Positions 32,228-39,647 of a stretch of DNA of 42,458 nucleotides are shown piece after piece. Source of the stretch: a bacterium (GTDB lineage: Bacteria; Patescibacteriota; Minisyncoccia; Phycocordibacterales; JAUSHB01); contig JAUSHB010000016.1 in NCBI GenBank assembly GCA_030648955.1, positions 1 to 42,458 of the forward strand, in the 5' to 3' direction. The translations under genes were made by a program, and so were the position numbers. Within the stretch, counting starts at the first letter, position 1, and each line of letters starts with the position of its first letter. The notes beneath the pieces are model-generated. The model saw only the letters and a list, made by a program, of their open reading frames with translations, had not been told where the DNA came from and searched no databases.

Positions 32228-32255
32228 TTGACGTAACTCAAGAAAAGATTAGTCT
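32228..32255 (+). promoter_or_regulatory. Promoter of the 60-residue gene
   Basis: TTGACG (32228-32233) and TAGTCT (32250-32255) are 16 bases apart, followed by a 30-base leader with GGAG. Confidence 0.6.
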
Positions 32256-32285
32256 GATGAATAGGTTTGTTACTGGAGAATTCAA

Positions 32286-32468
32286 ATGTTCGACAATGAA
32301 GACGAGACACATTGTGATAACTCGGGGGAATGTGAAGCACCACGCGGTGCTCGTGACATTACCAACTGTATATATTGCGGCAAAGAATTACACGAGAAAG
32401 ACGGGGAATGGTTCACGTGGGATGCCGACATGTTCGAATCCACACAATCACAAGGTCCTGTGATATAA
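32286..32468 (+). CDS. Small acidic protein with a possible zinc ribbon
   Basis: The ATG at 32286 follows GGAG at a suitable distance and gives 60 residues. Cysteines at 10, 16, 28 and 31 include NCIYCGKELHEKDGEW, which looks like half of a zinc ribbon. The remainder is acidic (MFDNEDETHCDNSGECE, WDADMFES). No named family recognised. An overlapping frame from 32257 lacks this logic. The gene is a single unit between a TTGACG promoter and a strong terminator. Confidence 0.75.
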   Translation: MFDNEDETHCDNSGECEAPRGARDITNCIYCGKELHEKDGEWFTWDADMFESTQSQGPVI

Positions 32469-32512
32469 ACCGCCCAACAGAAACCGTTTCTACTTGGGCG
32501 GTTTCGTTTTTT
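32467..32512 (+). terminator. Intrinsic terminator, CCGCC-CAGAAA family
   Basis: AAACCGCCCAA and TTGGGCGGTTT pair around an inner AGAAACCGTTTCT stem, followed by CGTTTTTT. It overlaps the stop codon region of the preceding gene. Confidence 0.88.
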
Positions 32513-32514
32513 GG

Positions 32515-32520
32515 TATAAT
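32515..32520 (+). promoter_or_regulatory. Consensus TATAAT six bases before the DUF296 start
   Basis: TGGTATAAT (an extended -10) ends at 32520 and the ATG is at 32527, so transcription should begin at the start codon. Confidence 0.7.
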
Positions 32521-32526
32521 GTTTCT

Positions 32527-32958
32527 ATGGTTATCGCTTATCACAAAAAAGATACTCATATTCTCAACATAGAACGCGGAGAGGAACTTCTTTCTTCCCT
32601 GCGTGCTTTTTTGGATAAAGAAAAAATCAAAGCTGGATATTTTACCGGACTGGGCGCGGCGGAAGTTCTTGAACTTGCGTATTACAATCTCTCAACAAAA
32701 AAGTTTGAACGGCACACCATAAGAGAAGATGTTGAAATTCTTTCACTTGTCGGAAATATCGCGATACTTAAAAACGAGAGAATCATTCACATACACGGCA
32801 CGTTCGGAAGAAAAGATCTCTCGGTATTGGGCGGCCACATCTTCTCACTTCACATATCAGGCGCATGTGAAATTCATCTTATAAAACTCCCCGGTGAAAT
32901 GACTCGTGCATACGATGAAGCGACCGGGCTTAATCTCTTGTGTTCAATTCCATCATAA
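32527..32958 (+). CDS. PPC (DUF296) domain protein
   Basis: From the ATG at 32527 the 143-residue protein begins MVIAYHKKDTHILNIERGEE. It is a single PPC/DUF296 domain with KAGYFTGLGAAEVLELAYYN, the central LVGNIAILKNERIIHIHGTF and GGHIFSLHISGACEIHL. The histidine-rich HIHGTF...GGH arrangement matches the metal-site region of bacterial members. Stand-alone bacterial forms trimerise and are thought to bind DNA or a small ligand. Function is not established. The leaderless arrangement is clear. The frame is open 33 bases further upstream, through the terminator, and that part is not expected to be translated. Confidence 0.9.
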   Translation: MVIAYHKKDTHILNIERGEELLSSLRAFLDKEKIKAGYFTGLGAAEVLELAYYNLSTKKFERHTIREDVEILSLVGNIAILKNERIIHIHGTFGRKDLSVLGGHIFSLHISGACEIHLIKLPGEMTRAYDEATGLNLLCSIPS

Positions 32959-32966
32959 AAATATAA

Positions 32967-33008
32967 CCACAACATTCCAACATTCTGCAGAATGTTGGAA
33001 TGTTGTGG
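32967..33008. terminator. Perfect 42-base palindrome, likely terminator
   Basis: CCACAACATTCCAACATTCTG (32967-32987) is followed directly by its exact reverse complement (32988-33008) with no spacer. A T-rich stretch (TGTTTGTTT) follows, then the next gene's TTGACA. Its length and perfection are unusual for a terminator alone. Confidence 0.7.
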
Positions 33009-33015
33009 TGTTTGT

Positions 33016-33044
33016 TTGACATTCACGAAGGTAATCCATAGTAT
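33016..33044 (+). promoter_or_regulatory. Promoter of the 100-residue gene
   Basis: TTGACA (33016-33021) and TAGTAT (33039-33044) are 17 bases apart. Confidence 0.75.
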
Positions 33045-33074
33045 TGGCTTAGATACCAGAAAGGAGTGCCAGAA

Positions 33075-33377
33075 ATGACACCTCGCAAAATTGTCTTAAT
33101 CATTGAAATGTATGAGAAACGTCTTCGTGTTGCGGAAGTACCAAAGGTCAGAATGGATGCGAAGAGAACCTTCGAATCGCTTACCAAGCCTGAGCTCCTT
33201 GCACACGCACATTTTCTATGTGACGGAGTTAAAGAATACGCATTGGATCCTGAAAAACAAAGAAAGACAGGAAGCCATTTAACCGCAGTGCAGTTATGTC
33301 TTAGTTTTGCGGGTTGGTACACACTTGAAGAACTTATGGACCATAATCGTCCCGATAACGAAGAGGTAAACGAGTAA
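33075..33377 (+). CDS. Conserved hypothetical protein
   Basis: The ATG at 33075 lies eight bases after AAGGAG and gives 100 residues; an in-frame GTG at 33066 overlaps that ribosome site and is unlikely. The product is helical: KIVLIIEMYEKRLRVAEVPK, LTKPELLAHAHFLCDGVKEY, EKQRKTGSHLTAVQLCLSFA, GWYTLEELMDHNRP. I recognise this as a recurring CPR hypothetical family but know of no function. It is a single-gene unit with a consensus promoter and terminator. Confidence 0.85.
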   Translation: MTPRKIVLIIEMYEKRLRVAEVPKVRMDAKRTFESLTKPELLAHAHFLCDGVKEYALDPEKQRKTGSHLTAVQLCLSFAGWYTLEELMDHNRPDNEEVNE

Positions 33378-33383
33378 AAAAAA

Positions 33384-33414
33384 CCGCCCCCCAGAAACTC
33401 GGGGCGGTTTTTTT
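33384..33414. terminator. Bidirectional intrinsic terminator
   Basis: CCGCCCC and GGGGCGG pair around CCAGAAACTC, flanked by A8 on the left and T7 on the right. It serves the plus-strand gene ending at 33377 and probably the minus-strand gene ending at 33449. Confidence 0.9.
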
Positions 33415-33448
33415 ATAATTACAGTAGACAAAAAAACTCAAACAGGTG

Positions 33449-34582
33449 TTACCGCCAAGTCCTCACAAGCCCCCATTTAATATTCACTGCCGCTCCAAGT
33501 GTAAGGAGCATAAACCCGCAGGCAATGATCCAGCCAACAAAAGGAACTACCCCTAAGATGGCATAGAGCACCGCACCAAGAAGGATTGTTTTCCACGAAA
33601 CTTCATAATGGTCTCCTTTGAATATCCATTTTTGCGCAACACTACCCAAGACAATCGGGACAGCGATCAAAGAGAAAACGATCGCGCCAATAAAACTTAC
33701 CATGCCTAAAATTCCGAGTGGGATGCCAACAAGAGTCACAAAGAGAAGCATTGATGCCACAGGAAGAACAATCAATGTCACAAAACCGCGACCGATCTCA
33801 AGAAGCGGCTGTGCAACCGCCTTTTGCACGAGTTCGTTCGCATAGCGACGAAAGAAAAGCCCCAAGAGAAGTGAGCACACAAGAAGCGCAAAGAATTTTC
33901 CGAGAACAAAGATCGAGAGTATCACCGGGAGTGGACTTTTATAGCCCTCTCGCGCATTTTCCCATGATTCATATTTTGTACCACCCTGTACCACTGCGCC
34001 TTCTTCAATTACTGCTTCTTTTTTCGCGCGATATGTAAGATCTCCCCCAATATTCGCCGATTTACCAAGCGTAAGTTTATCACCATTAAATTCCACATTA
34101 CCGGTCACTGGCGCATTCAAAAATATTTCACCTCCACCAATGTGGATATTCCCCTTGATAGGCGCGTCAATATGAACAACTCCCCCGCCAACAAGAAGAT
34201 CTCCGTCTACACCAGCCCCGGTGATTTGTACTTGCCCGCCACCCACCACGAGGTCACCACCTATTGGGGCACTTATAATAATATTACCGCCAGCGACACG
34301 AACATCATCTCCCACGGTTCCCAATATGGTGATGTTCCCCCCAACTGCAATGATATCTGCCAACACACTTCCGTTTATCAAAATGCTTCCTCCCGCGACA
34401 ATGAGATCTCCTTCAATAATGCCGGAGCTTTGCACGCTTCCACCTGCAATATACGTATCGCCCTCGATACGCTCACCTGAAGATATGCTTGGCTGCTCTC
34501 CCACACGGAGCTCAAGCGCAAAGAGAGTTGCCGGAACGAGAACCATCGCCACAATAAGAACTGTGCGTGTTACTGATTTCAT
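33449..34582 (-). CDS. Exported bactofilin-like beta-solenoid with membrane C terminus
   Basis: The 377-residue protein starts with a signal peptide (TVLIVAMVLVPATLFA) and about 170 residues of short repeats such as GDTYIAGGSVQSSGIIEGDL and DIIAVGGNITILGTVGDDV. These form a right-handed beta-solenoid like polymer-forming bactofilins. After a linker, four or so membrane segments follow (about 225-375, e.g. LGKFFALLVCSLLLGLFF, PLGILGMVSFIGAIVFSLI). Ordinary bactofilins are cytoplasmic and lack both features. Here the solenoid should be outside, anchored by the C-terminal membrane domain. It may be a cell-surface scaffold. Partner genes are not obvious. Confidence 0.85.
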   Translation of the reverse strand: MKSVTRTVLIVAMVLVPATLFALELRVGEQPSISSGERIEGDTYIAGGSVQSSGIIEGDLIVAGGSILINGSVLADIIAVGGNITILGTVGDDVRVAGGNIIISAPIGGDLVVGGGQVQITGAGVDGDLLVGGGVVHIDAPIKGNIHIGGGEIFLNAPVTGNVEFNGDKLTLGKSANIGGDLTYRAKKEAVIEEGAVVQGGTKYESWENAREGYKSPLPVILSIFVLGKFFALLVCSLLLGLFFRRYANELVQKAVAQPLLEIGRGFVTLIVLPVASMLLFVTLVGIPLGILGMVSFIGAIVFSLIAVPIVLGSVAQKWIFKGDHYEVSWKTILLGAVLYAILGVVPFVGWIIACGFMLLTLGAAVNIKWGLVRTWR

Positions 34583-34654
34583 GATTTTTAGTAATTAGAT
34601 GATTAAACTGCTTATAGTATACCTCTCTTTATGTAATATTGTGAACAAATGTCA

Positions 34655-34684
34655 TTGCGCGATAGGTCCGCTATTGGATATAAT
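34655..34684 (+). promoter_or_regulatory. VanY gene promoter, leaderless arrangement
   Basis: TTGCGC (34655-34660), 18 bases, TATAAT (34679-34684), then seven bases and the ATG at 34692. Confidence 0.7.
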
Positions 34685-34691
34685 AACCCCT

Positions 34692-35618
34692 ATGAATCCT
34701 CAAGAAATGAACACGGGGTATGCTTCTCTCATTGTGGCAATACTTGTCGCCCTTATCGGTGCGACGGGATATTTGGGCTACCAGGATTTTAAACTTACCA
34801 AAGAAAAAATAGCGCTTGAAGAAGAGCTCGCAAAAACAAAACAAGAATTTGCAACACAGTCGCAGATACTTCTTGAAAATATTGATTCAGTAAAGCAAAT
34901 CCTAGCCGCAACACAAAGCGATCGAAACAACCTCGAGCAAGACCTCCGCCAGGAACGCGAACTCGTAGATGGAATGGAAGCGCAAGTGCAATTTATGGCG
35001 AGTACTGTTGGCACGCTTAAAAAATTAACAGACACAGACAAAGAACTCCTCAAAAAGTATTCGCGCGTTTATTTTTTGAATGAGAACTATGCTCCCAAAA
35101 ATCTACTACCCATTGCACCTCAATATATGTACGAAATGGAAAAAGAACAATCGTTATCCGGTGAGACGTTGCCCTTTTTACAAAAAATGCTCGACGATGC
35201 AAGCAATCAAAATATTGATCTAAAAATTATTTCCGCATATCGTTCATTTGGTATACAAAGCACGCTCAAATCAGCATACACCTTCACCTATGGATCCGGA
35301 GCAAATAAATTTTCTGCGGATCAAGGATACTCCGAACATCAACTCGGTACAACAATAGATTTTACAACAGCCAAACTTGGAATAAATTTTACCGCATTTG
35401 AAAATACAGATGGCTATGCATGGCTCGTTCAAAACGCATACAAATATGGTTTCGTCCTCTCCTATCCTAAAAACAATGGCTATTATATTTTTGAGCCGTG
35501 GCATTGGAGATTTGTTGGCAAAGGTTTGGCGCTTAAGTTACATAGCGAAAATAAAAATTTTTACGACATCACTCAGCGCGAGATCGATGAGTTTCTTGTA
35601 ACACTGTTTGATCAGTAA
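34692..35618 (+). CDS. VanY-type D-alanyl-D-alanine carboxypeptidase
   Basis: This M15B zinc peptidase family trims the terminal D-Ala of peptidoglycan stems. From the ATG at 34692 (308 residues) there is one membrane anchor (about 10-30), a long coiled coil (about 33-120, KEKIALEEELAKTKQEF onwards) and the peptidase domain. Zinc and catalytic residues are in YSEHQLGTTIDF (about 217-228) and FEPWHWRFVG (about 270-279). The coiled coil suggests it spaces the enzyme from the membrane. The frame is open to 34599, but a TATAAT just before the ATG supports the later start. Confidence 0.92.
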   Translation: MNPQEMNTGYASLIVAILVALIGATGYLGYQDFKLTKEKIALEEELAKTKQEFATQSQILLENIDSVKQILAATQSDRNNLEQDLRQERELVDGMEAQVQFMASTVGTLKKLTDTDKELLKKYSRVYFLNENYAPKNLLPIAPQYMYEMEKEQSLSGETLPFLQKMLDDASNQNIDLKIISAYRSFGIQSTLKSAYTFTYGSGANKFSADQGYSEHQLGTTIDFTTAKLGINFTAFENTDGYAWLVQNAYKYGFVLSYPKNNGYYIFEPWHWRFVGKGLALKLHSENKNFYDITQREIDEFLVTLFDQ

Positions 35619-35659
35619 TATGAGTGTTGCGTTTCAGGTTAGAATTCAGGATTAAAAAA

Positions 35660-35687
35660 TTGACTTCTTTGTACTTTATGTTATAAA
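35660..35687 (+). promoter_or_regulatory. Consensus promoter before the 35.7-kb surface protein
   Basis: TTGACT (35660-35665) and TATAAA (35682-35687) are 16 bases apart. The GTG start follows after six bases, so the mRNA is probably leaderless. Confidence 0.7.
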
Positions 35688-35693
35688 GTACAC

Positions 35694-36980
35694 GTGTTCA
35701 AGAAATTCATATTCACCGCAACGTTTATTATGTCAGCCCTCCCTGGGTTTTTCCTCGTAAAAGCGATGTATGGGAGTGCAGAACAGCCCCTTTCAGCGCC
35801 CGTAAAGGATGCTGTGATGACGAGGAAGATCATTGAACCCCCCACTACTGCCGTGAAAGAGACTGCGTCAAATGAACCGGCACAAAAGAACGCGTTACGC
35901 GAAGTGGCTAAAACAGTAAAAACAACCCTTGATACTTCTTTGACTAAAACACTCTCTCCTGCCAGCGCAAATGATGAGACATTGCACAATAACGACAACC
36001 AAAACAATCAAGAAAAAAATCAATCTGCGCAGGTAGTGTCTGTTATACAAAAACCAAATCCGACAACCTCACCATTTATTTTTCTTGACGAACTACTTTC
36101 CGGCTGGACGATTGAAACATCATCCGCACATGCCGATATAAAATCCCCCCGAAATGGTGCATATGCAATCCAGATGATATTTAATGACGCGCAAGGAGAA
36201 GTTCGATTTAAGAACGACACCGGAGTAGACATAAAAGCATATGATGGTATTGATGTTCATATTGCAGGAAACATCGGAGATGAGGAGATAAATCTCATTT
36301 TATATGATGCCAAAGGCAATAAGCTTGGAAGTCAAAACATATCCCGTTATTTATACGCAGGGAAAATCACCAAAGATTACGCACAAATGTATATCAGCTT
36401 CATTCCCTTTAAAGCATCCGGAACTGTGGTATCTCAAATTGTGTTCCAAAGCCAAAAACCAGAAGAGATCTATATCGATAATTTAATTTTTACCGGCCAA
36501 CCCACCCATCGTCCGACTTCCGGGTTAGGAGACACCTACGCTCCGGATGTATTCACTGATAAATTCCAAAATGGGTGGGACATGCCAACCGTGAATGCCG
36601 ATACGCGTATTTATCACAAAGATGGTTTGAGTGATTCCCCCTCAATTCAAACAACGTTTAGAGAAGCGGGCGAAAGCGTCCTTTTTCGCCAAGAACAAGG
36701 CATGCACACCTATTCCTATCACTACTTAACATTTTGGGCGAAAGGCCAAGCACTACAAGATACGATCTATGTTCAAACGAAAAATACTACCGAGACAGAG
36801 CTCAATAAAATAACCTTGGGTGACTATGTCAAAAACATAGGAGATTACGATAATTTCCAAAAAATTTCCATACCCCTCTCTCGCTTGGGAGCGGAAAATA
36901 GTATCATCAATGACATTATTTTTTCGAGCCGTGATGCTTCGCAGGGACTTTATTTGGATAATATTTCTTTTGAACCTTAG
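35694..36980 (+). CDS. Exported protein with two jelly-roll domains
   Basis: The start is a GTG at 35694, six bases after a -10 box. The 428 residues begin with a signal or anchor (KKFIFTATFIMSALPGFFLV) and a Ser/Thr/Asn-rich linker to about 120. Two related beta-sandwich domains follow (about 122-265 and 280-428). Each opens with FLDELLSGW or FTDKFQNGW and ends with a EEIYIDNLIF or QGLYLDNISF strand, the pattern of galactose-binding-like, carbohydrate-binding modules. Probably a surface carbohydrate- or peptidoglycan-binding protein. No catalytic domain. It follows the VanY gene in the same direction. Confidence 0.82.
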   Translation: MFKKFIFTATFIMSALPGFFLVKAMYGSAEQPLSAPVKDAVMTRKIIEPPTTAVKETASNEPAQKNALREVAKTVKTTLDTSLTKTLSPASANDETLHNNDNQNNQEKNQSAQVVSVIQKPNPTTSPFIFLDELLSGWTIETSSAHADIKSPRNGAYAIQMIFNDAQGEVRFKNDTGVDIKAYDGIDVHIAGNIGDEEINLILYDAKGNKLGSQNISRYLYAGKITKDYAQMYISFIPFKASGTVVSQIVFQSQKPEEIYIDNLIFTGQPTHRPTSGLGDTYAPDVFTDKFQNGWDMPTVNADTRIYHKDGLSDSPSIQTTFREAGESVLFRQEQGMHTYSYHYLTFWAKGQALQDTIYVQTKNTTETELNKITLGDYVKNIGDYDNFQKISIPLSRLGAENSIINDIIFSSRDASQGLYLDNISFEP

Positions 36981-37101
36981 CCCCTGTTCGATGTTTATCC
37001 CCTTGCTCAAAAATTTGTGATCAGAGATTGAACGAGCTCTTGATGCTACTAAATAATTTTGAGTAGATTTTTTCCTTCGCGAAATCAATCTCAACGAAAG
37101 T

Positions 37102-37130
37102 TTGACATACCCGCTAAACACGAGTAGTCT
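37102..37130 (+). promoter_or_regulatory. Promoter of the 118-residue gene
   Basis: TTGACA (37102-37107) and TAGTCT (37125-37130) are 17 bases apart. Confidence 0.72.
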
Positions 37131-37185
37131 AAAAATAGTTCTTGCTCTTTTCGTGCCGAACAACTACCTATTTGGAGAAATTCCG

Positions 37186-37542
37186 ATGATCACAGAAAGA
37201 AATACGGCGAATCAACCATTACGAAATCAGGGAACAGATTTTGAGGTTTTTCTCAAGGCATTAGTACCACTTGCAAAACTTGCCGGGAAACATGGTGTAG
37301 GAAATGAAATCTGGCGACGCATGATAGAACCTGATGGATTGGGACCTGTGGCAATCTCCCCTGCTCCTCACGCTATGGTTCTTGGGCGTAGCGCAAGAAA
37401 TTATACCAATCAAGAATTGGCACATACTGCGTACAAAACTCTTTGTGACTTATCCGAGGAATACCCAAGTATGAAAGAAGTCATAAGGCGCATTGAAAGC
37501 AGGGGATTTCGTCCGTATAAATTCCTCAAAGGATGTCTTTAA
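37186..37542 (+). CDS. Hypothetical protein
   Basis: The ATG at 37186 lies eight bases after GGAG; the frame extends to 37102, but that would include the promoter. The 118 residues form a soluble, mostly helical protein (FEVFLKALVPLAKLAGKHG, NQELAHTAYKTLCDLSEEYP, SMKEVIRRIESRGFRPYKFL). No family recognised. It is another single-gene unit with a TTGACA promoter and a hairpin terminator. Confidence 0.78.
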   Translation: MITERNTANQPLRNQGTDFEVFLKALVPLAKLAGKHGVGNEIWRRMIEPDGLGPVAISPAPHAMVLGRSARNYTNQELAHTAYKTLCDLSEEYPSMKEVIRRIESRGFRPYKFLKGCL

Positions 37543-37563
37543 ACTTTAAAAAAAGTCTCTTCG

Positions 37564-37587
37564 GCCGCGGCGTGCAAACACCGCGGC
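37564..37587 (+). terminator. GC-rich hairpin after the 118-residue gene
   Basis: GCCGCGGCGTG and CACCGCGGC pair around CAAA with one bulge, followed by ATTTTATTT. It lies about 20 bases after the stop codon. Confidence 0.75.
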
Positions 37588-37668
37588 ATTTTATTTACAA
37601 AAAATGCTTCTCTCGTAGTATAATTTTCTTCTCCACCATGCTTGTTTACATGATACTAACTAATTTGA

Positions 37669-37674
37669 TATAAT
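37669..37674 (+). promoter_or_regulatory. TATAAT box of the DUF4870 gene
   Basis: A consensus TATAAT lies 28 bases before the ATG at 37702, giving a short leader of about 20 bases. Confidence 0.55.
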
Positions 37675-37701
37675 GGGTGCTTAATAAATAATCTAATATT
37701 T

Positions 37702-38040
37702 ATGCCAGAAACAACACCAAGTCCATCGGAGACAAAAGAAGGAAGCAGGGGGAAAAATACCGGCATGGCAATCGTCGCTTATATTCTTTTCTTTATTCCA
37801 CTTTTGACAGATGCAAAAAATGATCCGTTTGTGAAATACCACGTCAAACAAGGTCTTGTGCTATTCATCGCTTCGGTGGGTGTCATGATCATCTCGCGAG
37901 TACTTATGATTTACATGTTCGCATGGATATTGAATATTGGACTATTGGTGCTATTTGTCATAGGAATTATGAACGCGATCAACGGCAAAGAAGTTCCCCT
38001 ACCTTTCATTGGACAATTTGCGGATAAGATTCATATATAA
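37702..38040 (+). CDS. DUF4870 / Tic20-like membrane protein
   Basis: The 112-residue protein has a polar N-terminal tail (about 1-20), then membrane segments at about 22-38, 52-72 and 73-92. The signature DPFVKYHVKQGLVLFI (about 40-56) contains the conserved H-x-K-Q-G-L turn of the DUF4870/Tic20-like family. The C terminus INGKEVPLPFIGQFADKI is also typical. These small membrane proteins are widespread. No function is firmly assigned. Confidence 0.9.
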   Translation: MPETTPSPSETKEGSRGKNTGMAIVAYILFFIPLLTDAKNDPFVKYHVKQGLVLFIASVGVMIISRVLMIYMFAWILNIGLLVLFVIGIMNAINGKEVPLPFIGQFADKIHI

Positions 38041-38069
38041 ATAATTTATTCATATTCTACATTAACGTC

Positions 38070-38867
38070 ATGTCGCTTACATCGCGCACTAAAAAAATTC
38101 TTGTATCAACCTTTGTTCTCGCATCTATTGGCGCATTTGCATCCATTGCATATGCAAGTCACGCATGGGCAAATTATCATTGGGCACGAACCGCAAATCC
38201 ATTCACCGTGCAACTTGGTGACAATGTTACTTCAGTGTGGGATACACACCTCGCGATTTCATTAAGTGACTGGAATACATCTTCGGTACTCAATACAAAC
38301 ATAACAACAGGTCAGACAAATCCAAAAAATTGCAAGGCAGTAAATGGTCGCGTTGAAGTGTGTAACAGCAAATACGGCAACAATGGCTGGCTTGGTGTGG
38401 CATCGATCTCCACAAGTGGAAATCATATTACCAAGGGAACGGTTAAATTAAATGACACCTACTTTAATTCCGTAAAATACAACACTCCGGCATGGAAAAA
38501 TCTTGTTATGTGTCAAGAAATTGGACATGTATTTGGTCTTGATCATCAAGATGAAATCTTTGATAATCCTCCGCTTGGTACATGCATGGATTACACAAAT
38601 GACCCAACGCCGAATCAGCACCCGAATACGCATGACTACGACGAGCTTGATTTTATTTATAGCCATCTCGACACGATCACAACGATTGCAAGCGCGATAT
38701 CTCCAACATGGGGACGAAATAATAGCAACAACAACGACACCTCCGCAGAATCATCGGAGGAATGGGGCAAGGAAGTGCGAAAATCAAAAGACGGAAAAAA
38801 TTCTCTCTATGAACGCGACTTGGGCAAGGGACAGAGAGTTTTCACATTCGTCATCTGGGCAAATTAA
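38070..38867 (+). CDS. Matrixin-like secreted protein with altered zinc motif
   Basis: The 265-residue protein has a signal peptide (ILVSTFVLASIGAFASIAYA) and a metzincin-like domain. The active-site region reads CQEIGHVFGLDHQDE (148-162), against the classical HExxHxxGxxH. The first zinc-binding His is Gln149, while Glu150, His153 and His159 remain. TCMDYTNDP (about 171-179) supplies the Met-turn. Bacterial relatives with Q at this place exist to my recollection, so this may be a subfamily rather than a dead copy. A Ser/Asn-rich tail with EWGKEVRKSKDG follows. Substrate unknown. Confidence 0.8.
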   Translation: MSLTSRTKKILVSTFVLASIGAFASIAYASHAWANYHWARTANPFTVQLGDNVTSVWDTHLAISLSDWNTSSVLNTNITTGQTNPKNCKAVNGRVEVCNSKYGNNGWLGVASISTSGNHITKGTVKLNDTYFNSVKYNTPAWKNLVMCQEIGHVFGLDHQDEIFDNPPLGTCMDYTNDPTPNQHPNTHDYDELDFIYSHLDTITTIASAISPTWGRNNSNNNDTSAESSEEWGKEVRKSKDGKNSLYERDLGKGQRVFTFVIWAN

Positions 38868-38909
38868 ATTTCTATTTTACATTCCACGTATTTGCGGTAT
38901 TGTTGATGG

Positions 38910-39599
38910 ATGAACTCAATCATCTATCCGATTCGCATCAATAAATATCTTCGCGATAAAGGATTTGCCTCACGTCGGGAAGCCGATGAGCTTATTTCTA
39001 CAGGGAAAGTACTCGTCAATGGTGCTGTTGCAAAAACAGGTATGCTTGTTCATGAAAGTGACAAGATTGTCTTAAACCAGCCACACCCTAAAAAATATAT
39101 TTACCTGGCATATCACAAGCCACGAGGACTCCCCACGCAAGGACTTCCGGGAGACAAAAGCGTCATTGTTGACTGGGAGAAGAAAGGGCTTTTCCCTGTC
39201 GGACGTTTAGACAAAATGTCGGAGGGGCTTCTTATTCTCACCAACGATGGCAGGGTGACCACAAAAATTCTCGGGGGCGATGCGCAATTTGAAAAAGAAT
39301 ACGTGGCAACCGTTCGAGAAAACCTACGCGCAGGGATTGTCGGAATATTTAAAAAAGGAATGAATACGGACGCACTGGGAAAACTCCTCCCTGCAAATGC
39401 AACCCTCGTTGATTCACACACCATCAAAATCATTCTTCATGAAGGAAAGCGCCATCAGATTCGTGTTATGCTCGGAGACCTCGGATATACAATCACATCA
39501 CTCAAACGTGTTCGTATTGGGCATATCTCGCTTGGTACTATAAAGACTGGTGAAACACGGCCGCTTAGTACAAACGAAATTGATGAGCTTTTTGCGTAA
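38910..39599 (+). CDS. RsuA/RluB/RluF-family pseudouridine synthase
   Basis: This enzyme family converts specific rRNA uridines to pseudouridine. The 229-residue protein starts with an S4 RNA-binding domain (about 8-55: INKYLRDKGFASRREADELI). The catalytic domain has KPRGLPTQG and the signature GRLDKMSEGLLILTNDG (about 97-113) with the catalytic Asp, then HEGKRHQIRVMLGDLGYTI (about 177-195). Whether the target is 16S or 23S rRNA is not clear, though the KPRGLPTQG stretch is closer to RluB/RluF types. A TATTGT box six bases before the ATG suggests a leaderless start. Confidence 0.9.
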   Translation: MNSIIYPIRINKYLRDKGFASRREADELISTGKVLVNGAVAKTGMLVHESDKIVLNQPHPKKYIYLAYHKPRGLPTQGLPGDKSVIVDWEKKGLFPVGRLDKMSEGLLILTNDGRVTTKILGGDAQFEKEYVATVRENLRAGIVGIFKKGMNTDALGKLLPANATLVDSHTIKIILHEGKRHQIRVMLGDLGYTITSLKRVRIGHISLGTIKTGETRPLSTNEIDELFA

Positions 39600-39647
39600 C
39601 GTTTTAAATTGTGGTTTTTGGAGAGAAAATATATACTATTCTCTACC

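Noticed and set aside
32104-32343. Minus-strand frame overlapping the SWIB start
   Set aside because: It lies antisense to the promoter and start of the 60-residue gene and has no protein character.
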